Assembly: GCA_023393915.1 (NCBI GenBank)
Contig: JAEXBS010000093.1
Coordinates: 13,428-77,427 of the forward strand
DNA: 64,000 nucleotides
Origin: Bacteroidota bacterium
GTDB taxonomy: Bacteria; Bacteroidota; Bacteroidia; Flavobacteriales; Weeksellaceae
Reading direction: 5' to 3'
The translations under genes were made by a program, and so were the position numbers. The notes below the pieces were generated by a model, which saw only the letters and a list, made by a program, of their open reading frames with translations, ran no database searches and was not told the origin of the DNA. Positions within the stretch are counted from its first letter, which is position 1. The number at the start of each line of letters is the position of its first letter. Shown piece by piece: positions 6,754-14,916 of the stretch.

Positions 6754-9396
6754 TTAGTCTTCGTCGTTTTCTTCAATTTCTTTATTGTCTTGTTCTTCTT
6801 GTTTTTCGATAGCGTCCAAGTAGTCTTTGTCTCCTATAGTGGTTACTGCATTGTCACCAGATTGTGGAGCTTTAGTGAATTCTACTAAATCACTGTGCAC
6901 TTCGCTTGGAAGTTCTTCTCCTTCCGTTTCAACAGATTCAATTTCTTGGTCCATTTCCACTTTAGCAATCGCAGCGATCTCATCTCCATTTTTCAAGTTG
7001 ATCAGTTTCACACCTTGGGTATTTCTTCCCATGATTCGAAGTTCATCAACACTCATACGAATGGCTACTCCACTCTTATTAATGATCATCAGTCCATCGC
7101 CGTCCACAACGTTTTGAATCGCAATCAGATCTCCGGTTTTTTCCGTAACATTTAAGGTGATAACACCCTTCCCACCACGGTTGGTTATACGGTAGTCTTC
7201 AACAGCCGAACGCTTTCCAAAACCTTTTTCAGAAACTACTAGAACACTTTCGTTCTCTACATCATTCACAACTATCATACCAATTACTTCATCTGCCTCT
7301 TCCATAGTGATTCCGCGCACTCCAATGGAACCTCTTCCTACGGCTCTAGCTTTCTCTTCTGGGAAACGGATACACTTCCCTTTTTTGGTAGCAATCATGA
7401 TCTCGGAGTTTCCTTTAGTTAGTCTAGCTCCAAGGAGTAAATCGTTGTCACGAATTTCAATGGCGTTGATACCGTTGGTTCTTGGACGTGAATAAGCCTT
7501 AAGAAGCGTCTTTTTCACCGTTCCGTTTTTCGTGATCATCACCACGTACATTTCATTTACGTAGTCTTCGTTACGTAGATCGTCTGTTTTAATATAGGCT
7601 CTGACCTTATCGTCCGGTTCAATATTAATTAAGTTTTGAATCGCACGACCTTTAGCCGTTCTAGATCCTTCTGGAATTTCAAAAACTCTTAACCAATAAC
7701 ATTTCCCTTTTTCGGTGAAAAAGAGCATGTATTGGTGGTTGGTAGCCGAAACGATGTATTCTAAAAAGTCTTCGTCCCTAGTGGTGGCCGCCTTATTTCC
7801 TACTCCCCCTCTACTTTGAACTTTATATTCTGACAGGGAAGTTCTCTTGATGTATCCCGCATTGGAAATAGTAACCACTACCGCTTCATCAGGAATGAAA
7901 TCTTCGATGGACATGTCACCACCGGCATAATCGATCTCTGTTCTTCTTTCATCACCGTACTTTTCTTTGATTTCAAGCATCTCGTCTTTAATGATCTGAT
8001 ACCTGCGCGGTTCATTAGAAAGAATGTCTTCTAAATCCTTGATTAAGGCCATGATTTCTTCGTATTCTGCTCGGATCTTATCCAGCTCCATTCCGGTAAG
8101 ACGGGCAAGTCTTAAATCTAGAATGGCTTGAGCTTGAATATCAGAAAGTTCAAATTCCTGAATTAAACCTTCTTTTGCATCGCTTGGCGTAGAGCTGTGA
8201 CGAATAATTGAAATGGCTTTGTCAAGGGAATCTTGAGTACCAATAACTTTCATGAACCCTTCTAAGATATGGGCTCTTTCTTGCGCTTTTTTAAGTTCGA
8301 ATTGAGTGCGTCGAACAATCACTTCATGTCGGTGATCAACGAAATGCACGAGCATATCTTTTAGGTTCAATTGCTCAGGTCTTCCGTGTACTAACGCAAT
8401 ATTATTTACACTGAAAGAGGTTTGCAGTGCCGTATACTTATATAATAAGTTAAGGACTACATTAGGAATAGCGTCGTTCTTTAATTCATAAACTACGCGC
8501 ATTCCTCTACGGTCCGATTCATCCCGAATTTCATGAATCCCAGGAATTTTATCTTCCTTAACCAGCTCTGCTGTTCGAGAAATCATATCCGCTTTGTTCA
8601 CTTGGTAAGGAATCTCGGTTACAATGATAGCATTGCGGTTTCCGATTTCTTCGAAGTTCACTTTGGCGCGGATTACAATACGTCCTCGTCCTGTCATTAA
8701 AGCTTCTCTTACTCCTTCGTAACCGTAAATGATACCTCCTGTTGGGAAATCCGGTGCAATGATGTGCTGCATGAGTTCCTCAACGGTAATGTCTCTATTG
8801 TCGATATAGGCACAGATTCCGTCAATGGCTTCTGAAAGGTTGTGGGGCGCCATATTGGTCGCCATCCCTACTGCAATACCTGAAGCACCATTAACTAAAA
8901 GATTTGGAATCCTTGTAGGCATGACCACAGGTTCGGTCATCGAATCGTCAAAGTTGTTTTGGAAGTCTACCGTGTCTTTATCTAAATCTGCTAAAATTTC
9001 ATCGGAAATTTTCTTCAGCCTCGCCTCGGTATAACGCATTGCTGCGGGTGGGTCACCGTCCATGGAACCAAAGTTCCCCTGTCCATCTACCTGCGTATAA
9101 CGAACACTCCAAGGTTGAGCCATACGTACCATCGCATCGTAAACAGAACTGTCTCCGTGCGGGTGGTATTTACCAAGTACATCCCCTACAATACGAGCGG
9201 ATTTCAAATGCTTTCGATTTGAAAATACATTGAGTCCGTACATACCGTATAATACTCTACGGTGTACCGGCTTGAGTCCGTCTCTCACATCGGGAAGTGC
9301 CCGCGAAACAATCACCGACATAGAGTAATCGATGTAAGAGGATTTCATTTCATCCACAATGTTAATCGGAATTAACCTTTCTCCTTCTGTATTCAT
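6754..9396 (-). CDS. gyrA: DNA gyrase subunit A
   Basis: The 880-residue A subunit of DNA gyrase, which breaks and rejoins DNA while introducing negative supercoils together with GyrB. The winged-helix/tower core occupies about the first 520 residues and the six-bladed beta-pinwheel the rest. The active-site tyrosine is in AAMRYTEARL near residue 122. The quinolone-resistance region reads HPHGDSSVYDAMVRM, with Ser at the position equivalent to E. coli 83 and Asp at 87, the susceptible state. The C-terminal tail is strongly acidic (EEQDNKEIEENDED). It is followed by the TPR gene 38 bp downstream and read divergently from a small DUF4286-like gene. Confidence 0.97.
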   Translation of the reverse strand: MNTEGERLIPINIVDEMKSSYIDYSMSVIVSRALPDVRDGLKPVHRRVLYGMYGLNVFSNRKHLKSARIVGDVLGKYHPHGDSSVYDAMVRMAQPWSVRYTQVDGQGNFGSMDGDPPAAMRYTEARLKKISDEILADLDKDTVDFQNNFDDSMTEPVVMPTRIPNLLVNGASGIAVGMATNMAPHNLSEAIDGICAYIDNRDITVEELMQHIIAPDFPTGGIIYGYEGVREALMTGRGRIVIRAKVNFEEIGNRNAIIVTEIPYQVNKADMISRTAELVKEDKIPGIHEIRDESDRRGMRVVYELKNDAIPNVVLNLLYKYTALQTSFSVNNIALVHGRPEQLNLKDMLVHFVDHRHEVIVRRTQFELKKAQERAHILEGFMKVIGTQDSLDKAISIIRHSSTPSDAKEGLIQEFELSDIQAQAILDLRLARLTGMELDKIRAEYEEIMALIKDLEDILSNEPRRYQIIKDEMLEIKEKYGDERRTEIDYAGGDMSIEDFIPDEAVVVTISNAGYIKRTSLSEYKVQSRGGVGNKAATTRDEDFLEYIVSATNHQYMLFFTEKGKCYWLRVFEIPEGSRTAKGRAIQNLINIEPDDKVRAYIKTDDLRNEDYVNEMYVVMITKNGTVKKTLLKAYSRPRTNGINAIEIRDNDLLLGARLTKGNSEIMIATKKGKCIRFPEEKARAVGRGSIGVRGITMEEADEVIGMIVVNDVENESVLVVSEKGFGKRSAVEDYRITNRGGKGVITLNVTEKTGDLIAIQNVVDGDGLMIINKSGVAIRMSVDELRIMGRNTQGVKLINLKNGDEIAAIAKVEMDQEIESVETEGEELPSEVHSDLVEFTKAPQSGDNAVTTIGDKDYLDAIEKQEEQDNKEIEENDED

Positions 9397-9536
9397 AAAA
9401 TTTTAAATGATTTTAAAGGCGCAAAGCGGCCTCTATTTCTTCTTTTCTTATTGTAAATATAATAACGTGCTAATATAAGAAAAAATCCCGATTTTTGCCC
9501 TTTAAATTATCCACAATAACAGAATAAAACCTAGAT

Positions 9537-9851
9537 ATGACCGCACTGAGCATTACTTTTCACTCAACAGAATCCATAAAGGAAAAATGGGAAATATTTC
9601 GCCAGAAAGAGCTCACTGAGCTAATAGAAAATTTTCTCGATGTCGAGCACTATTTGCTCTCTAAAGTTAGAAGCGAGATGATCCAAGAAGGAGAGAACAC
9701 CAACCTATTTCTTCTATTCGAATCCGAAATGAAAAAGCAAGAATTTTTTGAAAGTGAACTTACTAATTTAGTAGAGAGAGTGGAGACGCGCTTCCCTTCA
9801 GAAGTGATGACTTTTGTTACCCACCTCGATCCTATAAAAATGAGAATTTAA
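9537..9851 (+). CDS. DUF4286-like small protein
   Basis: A 104-residue cytoplasmic protein with no signal peptide or membrane segment. Its order (an N-terminal beta strand ALSITFHSTESIKEKWEIFR, helix, second strand around NLFLLFES, and a terminal helix plus strand MTFVTHLDPI) resembles the dimeric alpha-beta-barrel fold of the DUF4286 family common in Bacteroidota. The assignment is from memory of the family pattern and is moderate. Its stop codon overlaps the stop of the convergent acyl-CoA reductase gene by 3 bp. Function unknown. Confidence 0.65.
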   Translation: MTALSITFHSTESIKEKWEIFRQKELTELIENFLDVEHYLLSKVRSEMIQEGENTNLFLLFESEMKKQEFFESELTNLVERVETRFPSEVMTFVTHLDPIKMRI

Positions 9852-10885
9852 TTTAATTCTTGTAAGAATTTTAAGGTATCAACATGATCCGCGTACTGGT
9901 CTAGCTGAGGGTTTTGAGCCTCTCCAAAGCAGACTGTAGGAACTTGAAGTTCCTTCTGAGAAACCACACATTGAATATCCTGCTCGTGCTCCGATAAAAA
10001 CGACTCGAGCTCTTTTTGATCGTTGTACCTAGAGAAATGAACCACTGATAGTGGAGAAAACAGTTTAGGATCTTCTTTGAGCATTACAAAGTTGTTGTCC
10101 CAGAACAGGTCTTGATTCAATAGATAAATCGCTTTGTTGTAATCGTAATTGTTTGCGTAACTATTATGGTTGATGATTTCTTTATGAGTTAGGAAGTTTT
10201 CAAACAAACGGTCCAGGGAAAAATCCTTTGGTAGCAGCAGGTAAGTTACATTTCGGCATCCCAGTCCAAAGTAGGTAAAGATGTCCTTAGAAAGTTCTTG
10301 GATCTGTTCATTACTTTCTTCACCGGATAAAACTGCAATCGAGGTCCGGTTTTTTCTAATTATGCTTGGGTACTGCTTAAAGTAATACTCTAAGTAACGA
10401 GCCGTATTGTTACTTCCTGTTGCAATTACCGCATCAAAACCTTCTAGTTTTTCTACCCACTCACACGCTACTGCTCCACTAGAAAACTCGTTCCATTTTT
10501 CAACCAAAAATGGGAGCATTAGTCGGTCCTTAGAAGAGAGCTTCACTTTGGCGAGGTTTCCAGATAAGACAACGGAGATCAGATCATGAAAACCTACTAA
10601 TGGAATATTGCCTGCAAGGATGAGTCCTATGGTTTTTTTGTCTTTATTGAACCGATAAGGTTCTAGCCACGCTTCTATTTGATCCTTCTCAAGCAAACCA
10701 GCCCATTGACCAAGCGCATGGTGTTGACTCTCAACAGTAAACCAAGAGTTTTCTTGATAAGATTTTTCAATTACCTGAAAAAGGGGCGCGAATGACTCAT
10801 CGCTTTGTTTTTCAGACGAATCTAAATATGCTTTCAAATACTCTCCTAGAAGGTGGAGGCCTTCTACTTGCTGTTGAAGTTTCAT
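9848..10885 (-). CDS. LuxC-like acyl-CoA/acyl-protein reductase
   Basis: A 345-residue protein of the aldehyde-dehydrogenase-like LuxC (acyl-CoA reductase) family. The probable nucleophile is the cysteine in FGLGCRNVTYL near residue 209. The upstream VIATGSNNTARYLEYYF and IGLILAGNIPLVGFHDL blocks fit the NAD(P)-binding fold, and SIIRKNRTSIAVLSG matches the linker seen in this family. LuxC makes aldehyde for bacterial luciferase, but no lux genes are present, so another acyl reduction is likely. It is read divergently from the ferredoxin gene (209 bp apart), a possible electron carrier. Family likely; substrate unknown. Confidence 0.8.
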   Translation of the reverse strand: MKLQQQVEGLHLLGEYLKAYLDSSEKQSDESFAPLFQVIEKSYQENSWFTVESQHHALGQWAGLLEKDQIEAWLEPYRFNKDKKTIGLILAGNIPLVGFHDLISVVLSGNLAKVKLSSKDRLMLPFLVEKWNEFSSGAVACEWVEKLEGFDAVIATGSNNTARYLEYYFKQYPSIIRKNRTSIAVLSGEESNEQIQELSKDIFTYFGLGCRNVTYLLLPKDFSLDRLFENFLTHKEIINHNSYANNYDYNKAIYLLNQDLFWDNNFVMLKEDPKLFSPLSVVHFSRYNDQKELESFLSEHEQDIQCVVSQKELQVPTVCFGEAQNPQLDQYADHVDTLKFLQELN

Positions 10886-10943
10886 ATAATGCAGTTTATT
10901 CTTGTTCTAGGGTCCTGGGCTTTAAAGGGACGCATAGGGAATG

Positions 10944-10951
10944 CAAATTTA
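10944..10951 (-). promoter_or_regulatory. -7 promoter box of the acyl-CoA reductase gene
   Basis: TAAATTTG on the minus strand, followed by C, lies 58 bp upstream of the start. It matches TAnnTTTG, but I see no TTG element at the expected distance. Confidence 0.35.
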
Positions 10952-11032
10952 GAGAATTCCAGTGGAACCTGCTAGTCGATTTCCCCATTCAGACAAAGTC
11001 CTTGCACTCATAGGAATTCGTAAGAAAGGCAG

Positions 11033-11064
11033 TTGGCCAAATGCCGTAATTCTTCGTATATTTG
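11033..11064 (+). promoter_or_regulatory. Promoter of the ferredoxin gene
   Basis: TTG at 11033-11035, a 21-bp spacer and TATATTTG at 11057-11064 form a full Bacteroidota-type promoter. Transcription should start near 11070, leaving a leader of about 25 nt. Confidence 0.6.
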
Positions 11065-11094
11065 TAGCAGTATATATAAAAACAGAAAGCAGCA

Positions 11095-11445
11095 ATGGCG
11101 ATTAGAATAACCGATGAATGTATCAACTGCGGAGCCTGTGAACCGGAATGCCCAAACAATGCGATTTATGAAGGTGCTGTCGATTGGAAGGCCTCGGACG
11201 GAACCGCGTTGAAAGGTATGGTAACTTTGAAATCTGGTCTCACAGTAGATGCAGATGCACCGCAACCTCCAGTTAGTGATGATGTTTACTTTATTGTCAC
11301 CGATAAATGTACCGAATGTATGGGATTCCATGAGGAACCGCAATGTGCCGCAGTATGTCCAGTGGACTGCTGTATACCTGACGAAGATCATGTAGAATCA
11401 GATGAAAGCCTCTTAGAGAAAAAGGCTTTCCTACACAACGAATAA
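11095..11445 (+). CDS. 4Fe-4S dicluster ferredoxin
   Basis: A 116-residue soluble electron carrier. The first cluster motif CINCGACEPECPNNAI is near residue 9. The second, CTECMGFHEEPQCAAVCP, is near residue 69 and has the 7-8-residue insertion between its second and third cysteines that marks the Chromatium/Allochromatium-type ferredoxins. A further CC pair (DCCIPDE) follows. It is separated from serC by a terminator but shares a divergent control region with the LuxC-like reductase, so it could feed electrons to that enzyme or serve general metabolism. Confidence 0.92.
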   Translation: MAIRITDECINCGACEPECPNNAIYEGAVDWKASDGTALKGMVTLKSGLTVDADAPQPPVSDDVYFIVTDKCTECMGFHEEPQCAAVCPVDCCIPDEDHVESDESLLEKKAFLHNE

Positions 11446-11449
11446 TTTT

Positions 11450-11475
11450 AAGGCCTCATTACGAGGCTTTTTTTT
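11450..11475 (+). terminator. Rho-independent terminator after the ferredoxin gene
   Basis: GCCTC (11453-11457) pairs with GAGGC (11463-11467), followed by a run of eight T. Confidence 0.75.
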
Positions 11476-11541
11476 CATATACATTCTCAATTTAAATTAG
11501 TAAATCAAGGGAGATCCTTTTACTTTAACACCTTATACTCT

Positions 11542-12603
11542 ATGAAAATACATAACTTTAGTGCAGGTCCAAGCATTTTGCCCCAACAGGTTTTTGAAAA
11601 AGCGGCCCAGTCTTTAATCGATTTTAACGGAATGGGACTTTCTATTTTGGAAATTTCCCACAGAAGCAAAGATTTTGTTGCTGTGATGGAAGAGTCGCGC
11701 CAACTGGTCAAAAATTTAATGGGTCTTGATGAGCGTTATGAAGTTCTTTTTCTAGCAGGAGGAGCCAGTCTTCAATTCTTAATGACACCCATGAATCTTT
11801 TAAAAGAGAAAGAGGGAAAGGCCGGTTATTTGGAAACTGGAACGTGGGCAGAAGGTGCGATTAAAGAAGCGAAGAAATTAGGAACGGTGGAGATTGCTGC
11901 CTCTTCGAAAGCGGATAATTACTCTTACATTCCTACCGAATATACCATCTCAGAGGATTGGGATTATTTCCATGTTACCTCTAATAACACGATTTATGGT
12001 ACACAGATGCAAAGTTTCCCAGAATCTAGCGTTCCTTTGGTTTGTGATATGAGCAGTGATATTTTCTCTAGAGCTATTGATTTTTCACAGTTTGACCTAA
12101 TTTATGCGGGGGCACAGAAAAACATTGGTCCGGCAGGGGTAACCCTTGTGGTTGTCAATAAAGAAGTACTGGGAAAAACCGGTAGAGATTTACCTTCTTA
12201 CCTGAACTATGAGCTTCATATAGCTAAGGATTCTATGTTCAATACGCCTCCTGTGTTTAATGTATACACTACCCTTTTAACCCTTAAGGCGCTTGTGGAA
12301 AATGGAGGGATTGAGGAAGCAGAGAAAAGAAACAAAGCCAAGGCCTCCCTACTCTACGATGCGATTGATCAGCTTCCGGAGTTTAAAGCTGTAGCCCGAA
12401 AGGATTCGCGTTCATTAATGAATGTTACTTTTGATTTAGTTGATTCTAGCTTAAAAGAAACTTTCGATGCCCGTTGCAAAGAAGCAGGAATCAGTGGACT
12501 TGCGGGTCACCGCAGTGTGGGTGGGTACCGAGCGAGTATTTACAATGCAATGCCGATCGAGAGCGTTGAAGTGCTAGTTTCGGTTATGAACCAGCTGAAA
12601 TAA
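11542..12603 (+). CDS. serC: 3-phosphoserine/phosphohydroxythreonine transaminase SerC
   Basis: A 353-residue PLP enzyme converting 3-phosphohydroxypyruvate and glutamate to phosphoserine, the second step of serine synthesis. The fold-type I start HNFSAGPSILPQQVFEKAAQ, the EISHRSKDF block and the PLP lysine in YAGAQKNIGPAGVT (near residue 193) are diagnostic of SerC. The C-terminal SGLAGHRSVGGYRASIYNAM carries the phosphate-binding HR and R residues. It starts 66 bp after a terminator and is followed 20 bp later by the serA-like gene, so the two form one operon. Confidence 0.96.
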   Translation: MKIHNFSAGPSILPQQVFEKAAQSLIDFNGMGLSILEISHRSKDFVAVMEESRQLVKNLMGLDERYEVLFLAGGASLQFLMTPMNLLKEKEGKAGYLETGTWAEGAIKEAKKLGTVEIAASSKADNYSYIPTEYTISEDWDYFHVTSNNTIYGTQMQSFPESSVPLVCDMSSDIFSRAIDFSQFDLIYAGAQKNIGPAGVTLVVVNKEVLGKTGRDLPSYLNYELHIAKDSMFNTPPVFNVYTTLLTLKALVENGGIEEAEKRNKAKASLLYDAIDQLPEFKAVARKDSRSLMNVTFDLVDSSLKETFDARCKEAGISGLAGHRSVGGYRASIYNAMPIESVEVLVSVMNQLK

Positions 12604-12623
12604 CTTTAAATAAAACTAAAACT

Positions 12624-13577
12624 ATGAAAATTCTTTCCACCGATGGATTTTCTTCTACAGGTATACGTTTATTAGAAGAGTCCGGCCATGAAGTTTTGGA
12701 GCATAAAATTGCTTCGGAGCACTTAGCTAACTTTATCAATGAGAATTCCATTGACGTTTTGATTGTAAGAAGCCGAACCAAAGTTACCAAAGAGCTGCTT
12801 TCAAAATGCGAAAACCTGAAAATCGTAGGACGAGGCGGCGTAGGCTTAGATAACATTGATACTGAGTTTGCCAAAGAGAAAGGGATTACCGTTCTTAACA
12901 CGCCTTTCGCCTCAAGTAGAAGTGTAGCGGAAATGGTATTTGCTCATTTCTTTACGCTTTCAAGACAATTGCAAGAAGCCAACCGATTAATGCCTTTAGA
13001 AGGAGAAACCCGATTCAATGAGCTGAAAAAATCTCTTTCAAACGGTAAAGAACTCGAGGGGAAAACCTTAGGAGTTATTGGATTCGGTGCCATTGGACAG
13101 GAGGTCGTTAAAATAGGAATTGCCTTAGGAATGAAGCCTAAGGTTTTAACCAGAACACCTAAGTCCGTTTCCCTTTCCCTAAGTTTTTATGATGGACAGA
13201 AAGTCTCTTTCCAAGTGGAGTCTACTAATGATATGAAAGCCTTTTTATCCGATGTAGATTTCTTAAGTATCAATACACCCAAGACCCAAGAATATATTAT
13301 TGATGCGCCTGAGTTTGATTGCATGAAGGAAGGAGTTTTCATTGTCAATACCGCGCGAGGAGGAGTTTTAAATGAGGTAGCGCTTATCGATGCCATTGAG
13401 GATAAAGTGGTATGCGGGGCAGCTTTAGATGTTTTTGAAAAAGAACCCCATCCTGAGCTTGCTATATTGATGAACCCTGCCCTTTCGCTATCTCCCCATC
13501 TAGGAGGATCTACTAAGGATGCTCAAGACAAAATCGCCCTAGAGCTTGCTCAAAAAATTATTGAACACATAAACTAA
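12624..13577 (+). CDS. serA: D-3-phosphoglycerate dehydrogenase-like D-2-hydroxyacid dehydrogenase
   Basis: A 317-residue NAD-dependent dehydrogenase, predicted to oxidise 3-phosphoglycerate as the first step of serine synthesis. The Rossmann motif LGVIGFGAIGQEVVKIGIAL is near residue 148, and the catalytic Arg and Glu lie in FIVNTARGGVLNE and VFEKEPHPE. The active-site His is in SLSPHLGGSTKDAQ. It is the short form, lacking the C-terminal ACT domain of regulated SerA, so it may not be feedback-inhibited by serine. Placement directly after serC supports the serA role over other D-hydroxyacid dehydrogenases. Confidence 0.88.
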   Translation: MKILSTDGFSSTGIRLLEESGHEVLEHKIASEHLANFINENSIDVLIVRSRTKVTKELLSKCENLKIVGRGGVGLDNIDTEFAKEKGITVLNTPFASSRSVAEMVFAHFFTLSRQLQEANRLMPLEGETRFNELKKSLSNGKELEGKTLGVIGFGAIGQEVVKIGIALGMKPKVLTRTPKSVSLSLSFYDGQKVSFQVESTNDMKAFLSDVDFLSINTPKTQEYIIDAPEFDCMKEGVFIVNTARGGVLNEVALIDAIEDKVVCGAALDVFEKEPHPELAILMNPALSLSPHLGGSTKDAQDKIALELAQKIIEHIN

Positions 13578-13593
13578 AGATAGAAAGAAATTT

Positions 13594-14844
13594 ATGCCAG
13601 TATTCAGACCATTCAAAGGGGTAAGACCTGCAGAGGATTACGTTGACAAGTTCCCAACCCATCCACTAGATAATTATTCCACTGATGAAATCAGCCAAAA
13701 GGCTTCGCAAGAGTCTTCGTACATTCAAATGATTAAACCGGCTCTTCTAAGTAAGAGTAAAGATATCGATCGAAACCTTAGAAAGATCCGTACTAGTTAC
13801 GAACAGCTTGTTAAGGATAAGGTCCTTATGCAGGACAGTTCCGCCTATTATTTGTACGAGCAGATTCATCCAAGTAAAGTAGTATTTAGAGGGCTCTTAG
13901 GCTTAACCTCTGTAGAGGATTTTTGGAATGGAAAGATCAAAAGACACGAAAGTACCATTCCTCAGAAAAAAGAAAAGCTTGCGCATTACCTTGAAAAAGT
14001 AAACATTCAGGCTGAACCGGTTCTCCTTACCTACCCTGCGAATTCAAAAGTAGAACTTTTGATGAATCACGAAGAGAAGAACGTTCCGATCCTTAATTAC
14101 GATGATGAAAATGGAGTAAAACATAAGATTTGGAAGATTGACAACCGTCTTAAAATGCTTCAGTTTAAAGAAGTATTGGAATCGATTGATGCCTTTTATA
14201 TTGCCGACGGCCACCATAGAATTGGATCTGCTGCATTAAATGCTAAAAACCAAAGAGCGAAAAACAAAAGACAAACCGGTAATGAACCTTATAATTTCGT
14301 ATTTAGTTTTATCGTATCGAATCAATCCATTAAGATTCACGACTACAATCGTGTAGTTCGTGACCTCAATGGAATGAAGCCTGAGGCCTTTTTAAAGGCG
14401 CTTGAGAAGTCTTTTAATATTCATGAAAAAGGAGACACTCCTTATTTCCCTTCTCAGAAATTTCACATCTCCATGTACCTGGATGGAAAGTTTTATTCCC
14501 TTCACGTAAAGCATGAATTAAGAAGCGATGCGATTGATTTAAATCATTTAGATCAACATCTATTAAATGAACTTATTTTCAATGATCTCTTGGGCATTGA
14601 AGATACCGATAGTTCAGATCGAATTGGATATGTGAAAGGAGATTCCACCATTGGAGGAATTGAGAAAATGAAAGAGGTGGTCGATACTACAAAATTTACT
14701 GCAGGATTTGGTGTGTACCCAGTGAGCTTTAATGAAATGATTCGGATCTCGGACAACAAAATTTCTATGCCTCCTAAGTGTACTTATATTGAACCTAAGT
14801 TAGTCACTGCTTTGGTGATGTACGATATGAAATCTTCTTTTTAA
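13594..14844 (+). CDS. DUF1015 family protein (possible serine-kinase-like role)
   Basis: A 416-residue soluble protein of the DUF1015 family, starting MPVFRPFKGVRP as members of this family do. The central motif YIADGHHRIGSAAL (near residue 203) resembles the DGHHR core of ParB/SerK-type folds. Other marked stretches are PKCTYIEPKLVTALVMY at the end and KMLQFKEVLESIDAFYIAD before the motif. It follows the serA-like gene by 16 bp in the same operon, so a role around serine or phosphoserine is plausible. By inference it could be a free-serine kinase or related phosphotransferase; this is not shown by the sequence alone. Confidence 0.85.
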   Translation: MPVFRPFKGVRPAEDYVDKFPTHPLDNYSTDEISQKASQESSYIQMIKPALLSKSKDIDRNLRKIRTSYEQLVKDKVLMQDSSAYYLYEQIHPSKVVFRGLLGLTSVEDFWNGKIKRHESTIPQKKEKLAHYLEKVNIQAEPVLLTYPANSKVELLMNHEEKNVPILNYDDENGVKHKIWKIDNRLKMLQFKEVLESIDAFYIADGHHRIGSAALNAKNQRAKNKRQTGNEPYNFVFSFIVSNQSIKIHDYNRVVRDLNGMKPEAFLKALEKSFNIHEKGDTPYFPSQKFHISMYLDGKFYSLHVKHELRSDAIDLNHLDQHLLNELIFNDLLGIEDTDSSDRIGYVKGDSTIGGIEKMKEVVDTTKFTAGFGVYPVSFNEMIRISDNKISMPPKCTYIEPKLVTALVMYDMKSSF

Positions 14845-14851
14845 TGGTGTT

Positions 14852-14901
14852 TTTAACGAATTTAAAAGATAATTAATTTCAGAATCTTTACATTCGTTAA
14901 A
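14852..14901. repeat. Nested inverted repeat between the DUF1015 and M28 peptidase genes
   Basis: TTTAACGAAT (14852-14861) is perfectly repeated in inverted form as ATTCGTTAAA (14892-14901). Inside it AAAGAT (14865-14870) pairs with ATCTTT (14884-14889), leaving a 13-nt loop. No T-run follows, so it is not a normal terminator. Confidence 0.6.
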
Positions 14902-14916
14902 CCAAAAAAAGGAACT

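Noticed and set aside
11008..11391. 127-residue open frame on the minus strand over the ferredoxin gene
   Set aside because: It is antisense to a clear two-cluster ferredoxin, and its translation has no domain and an odd composition.
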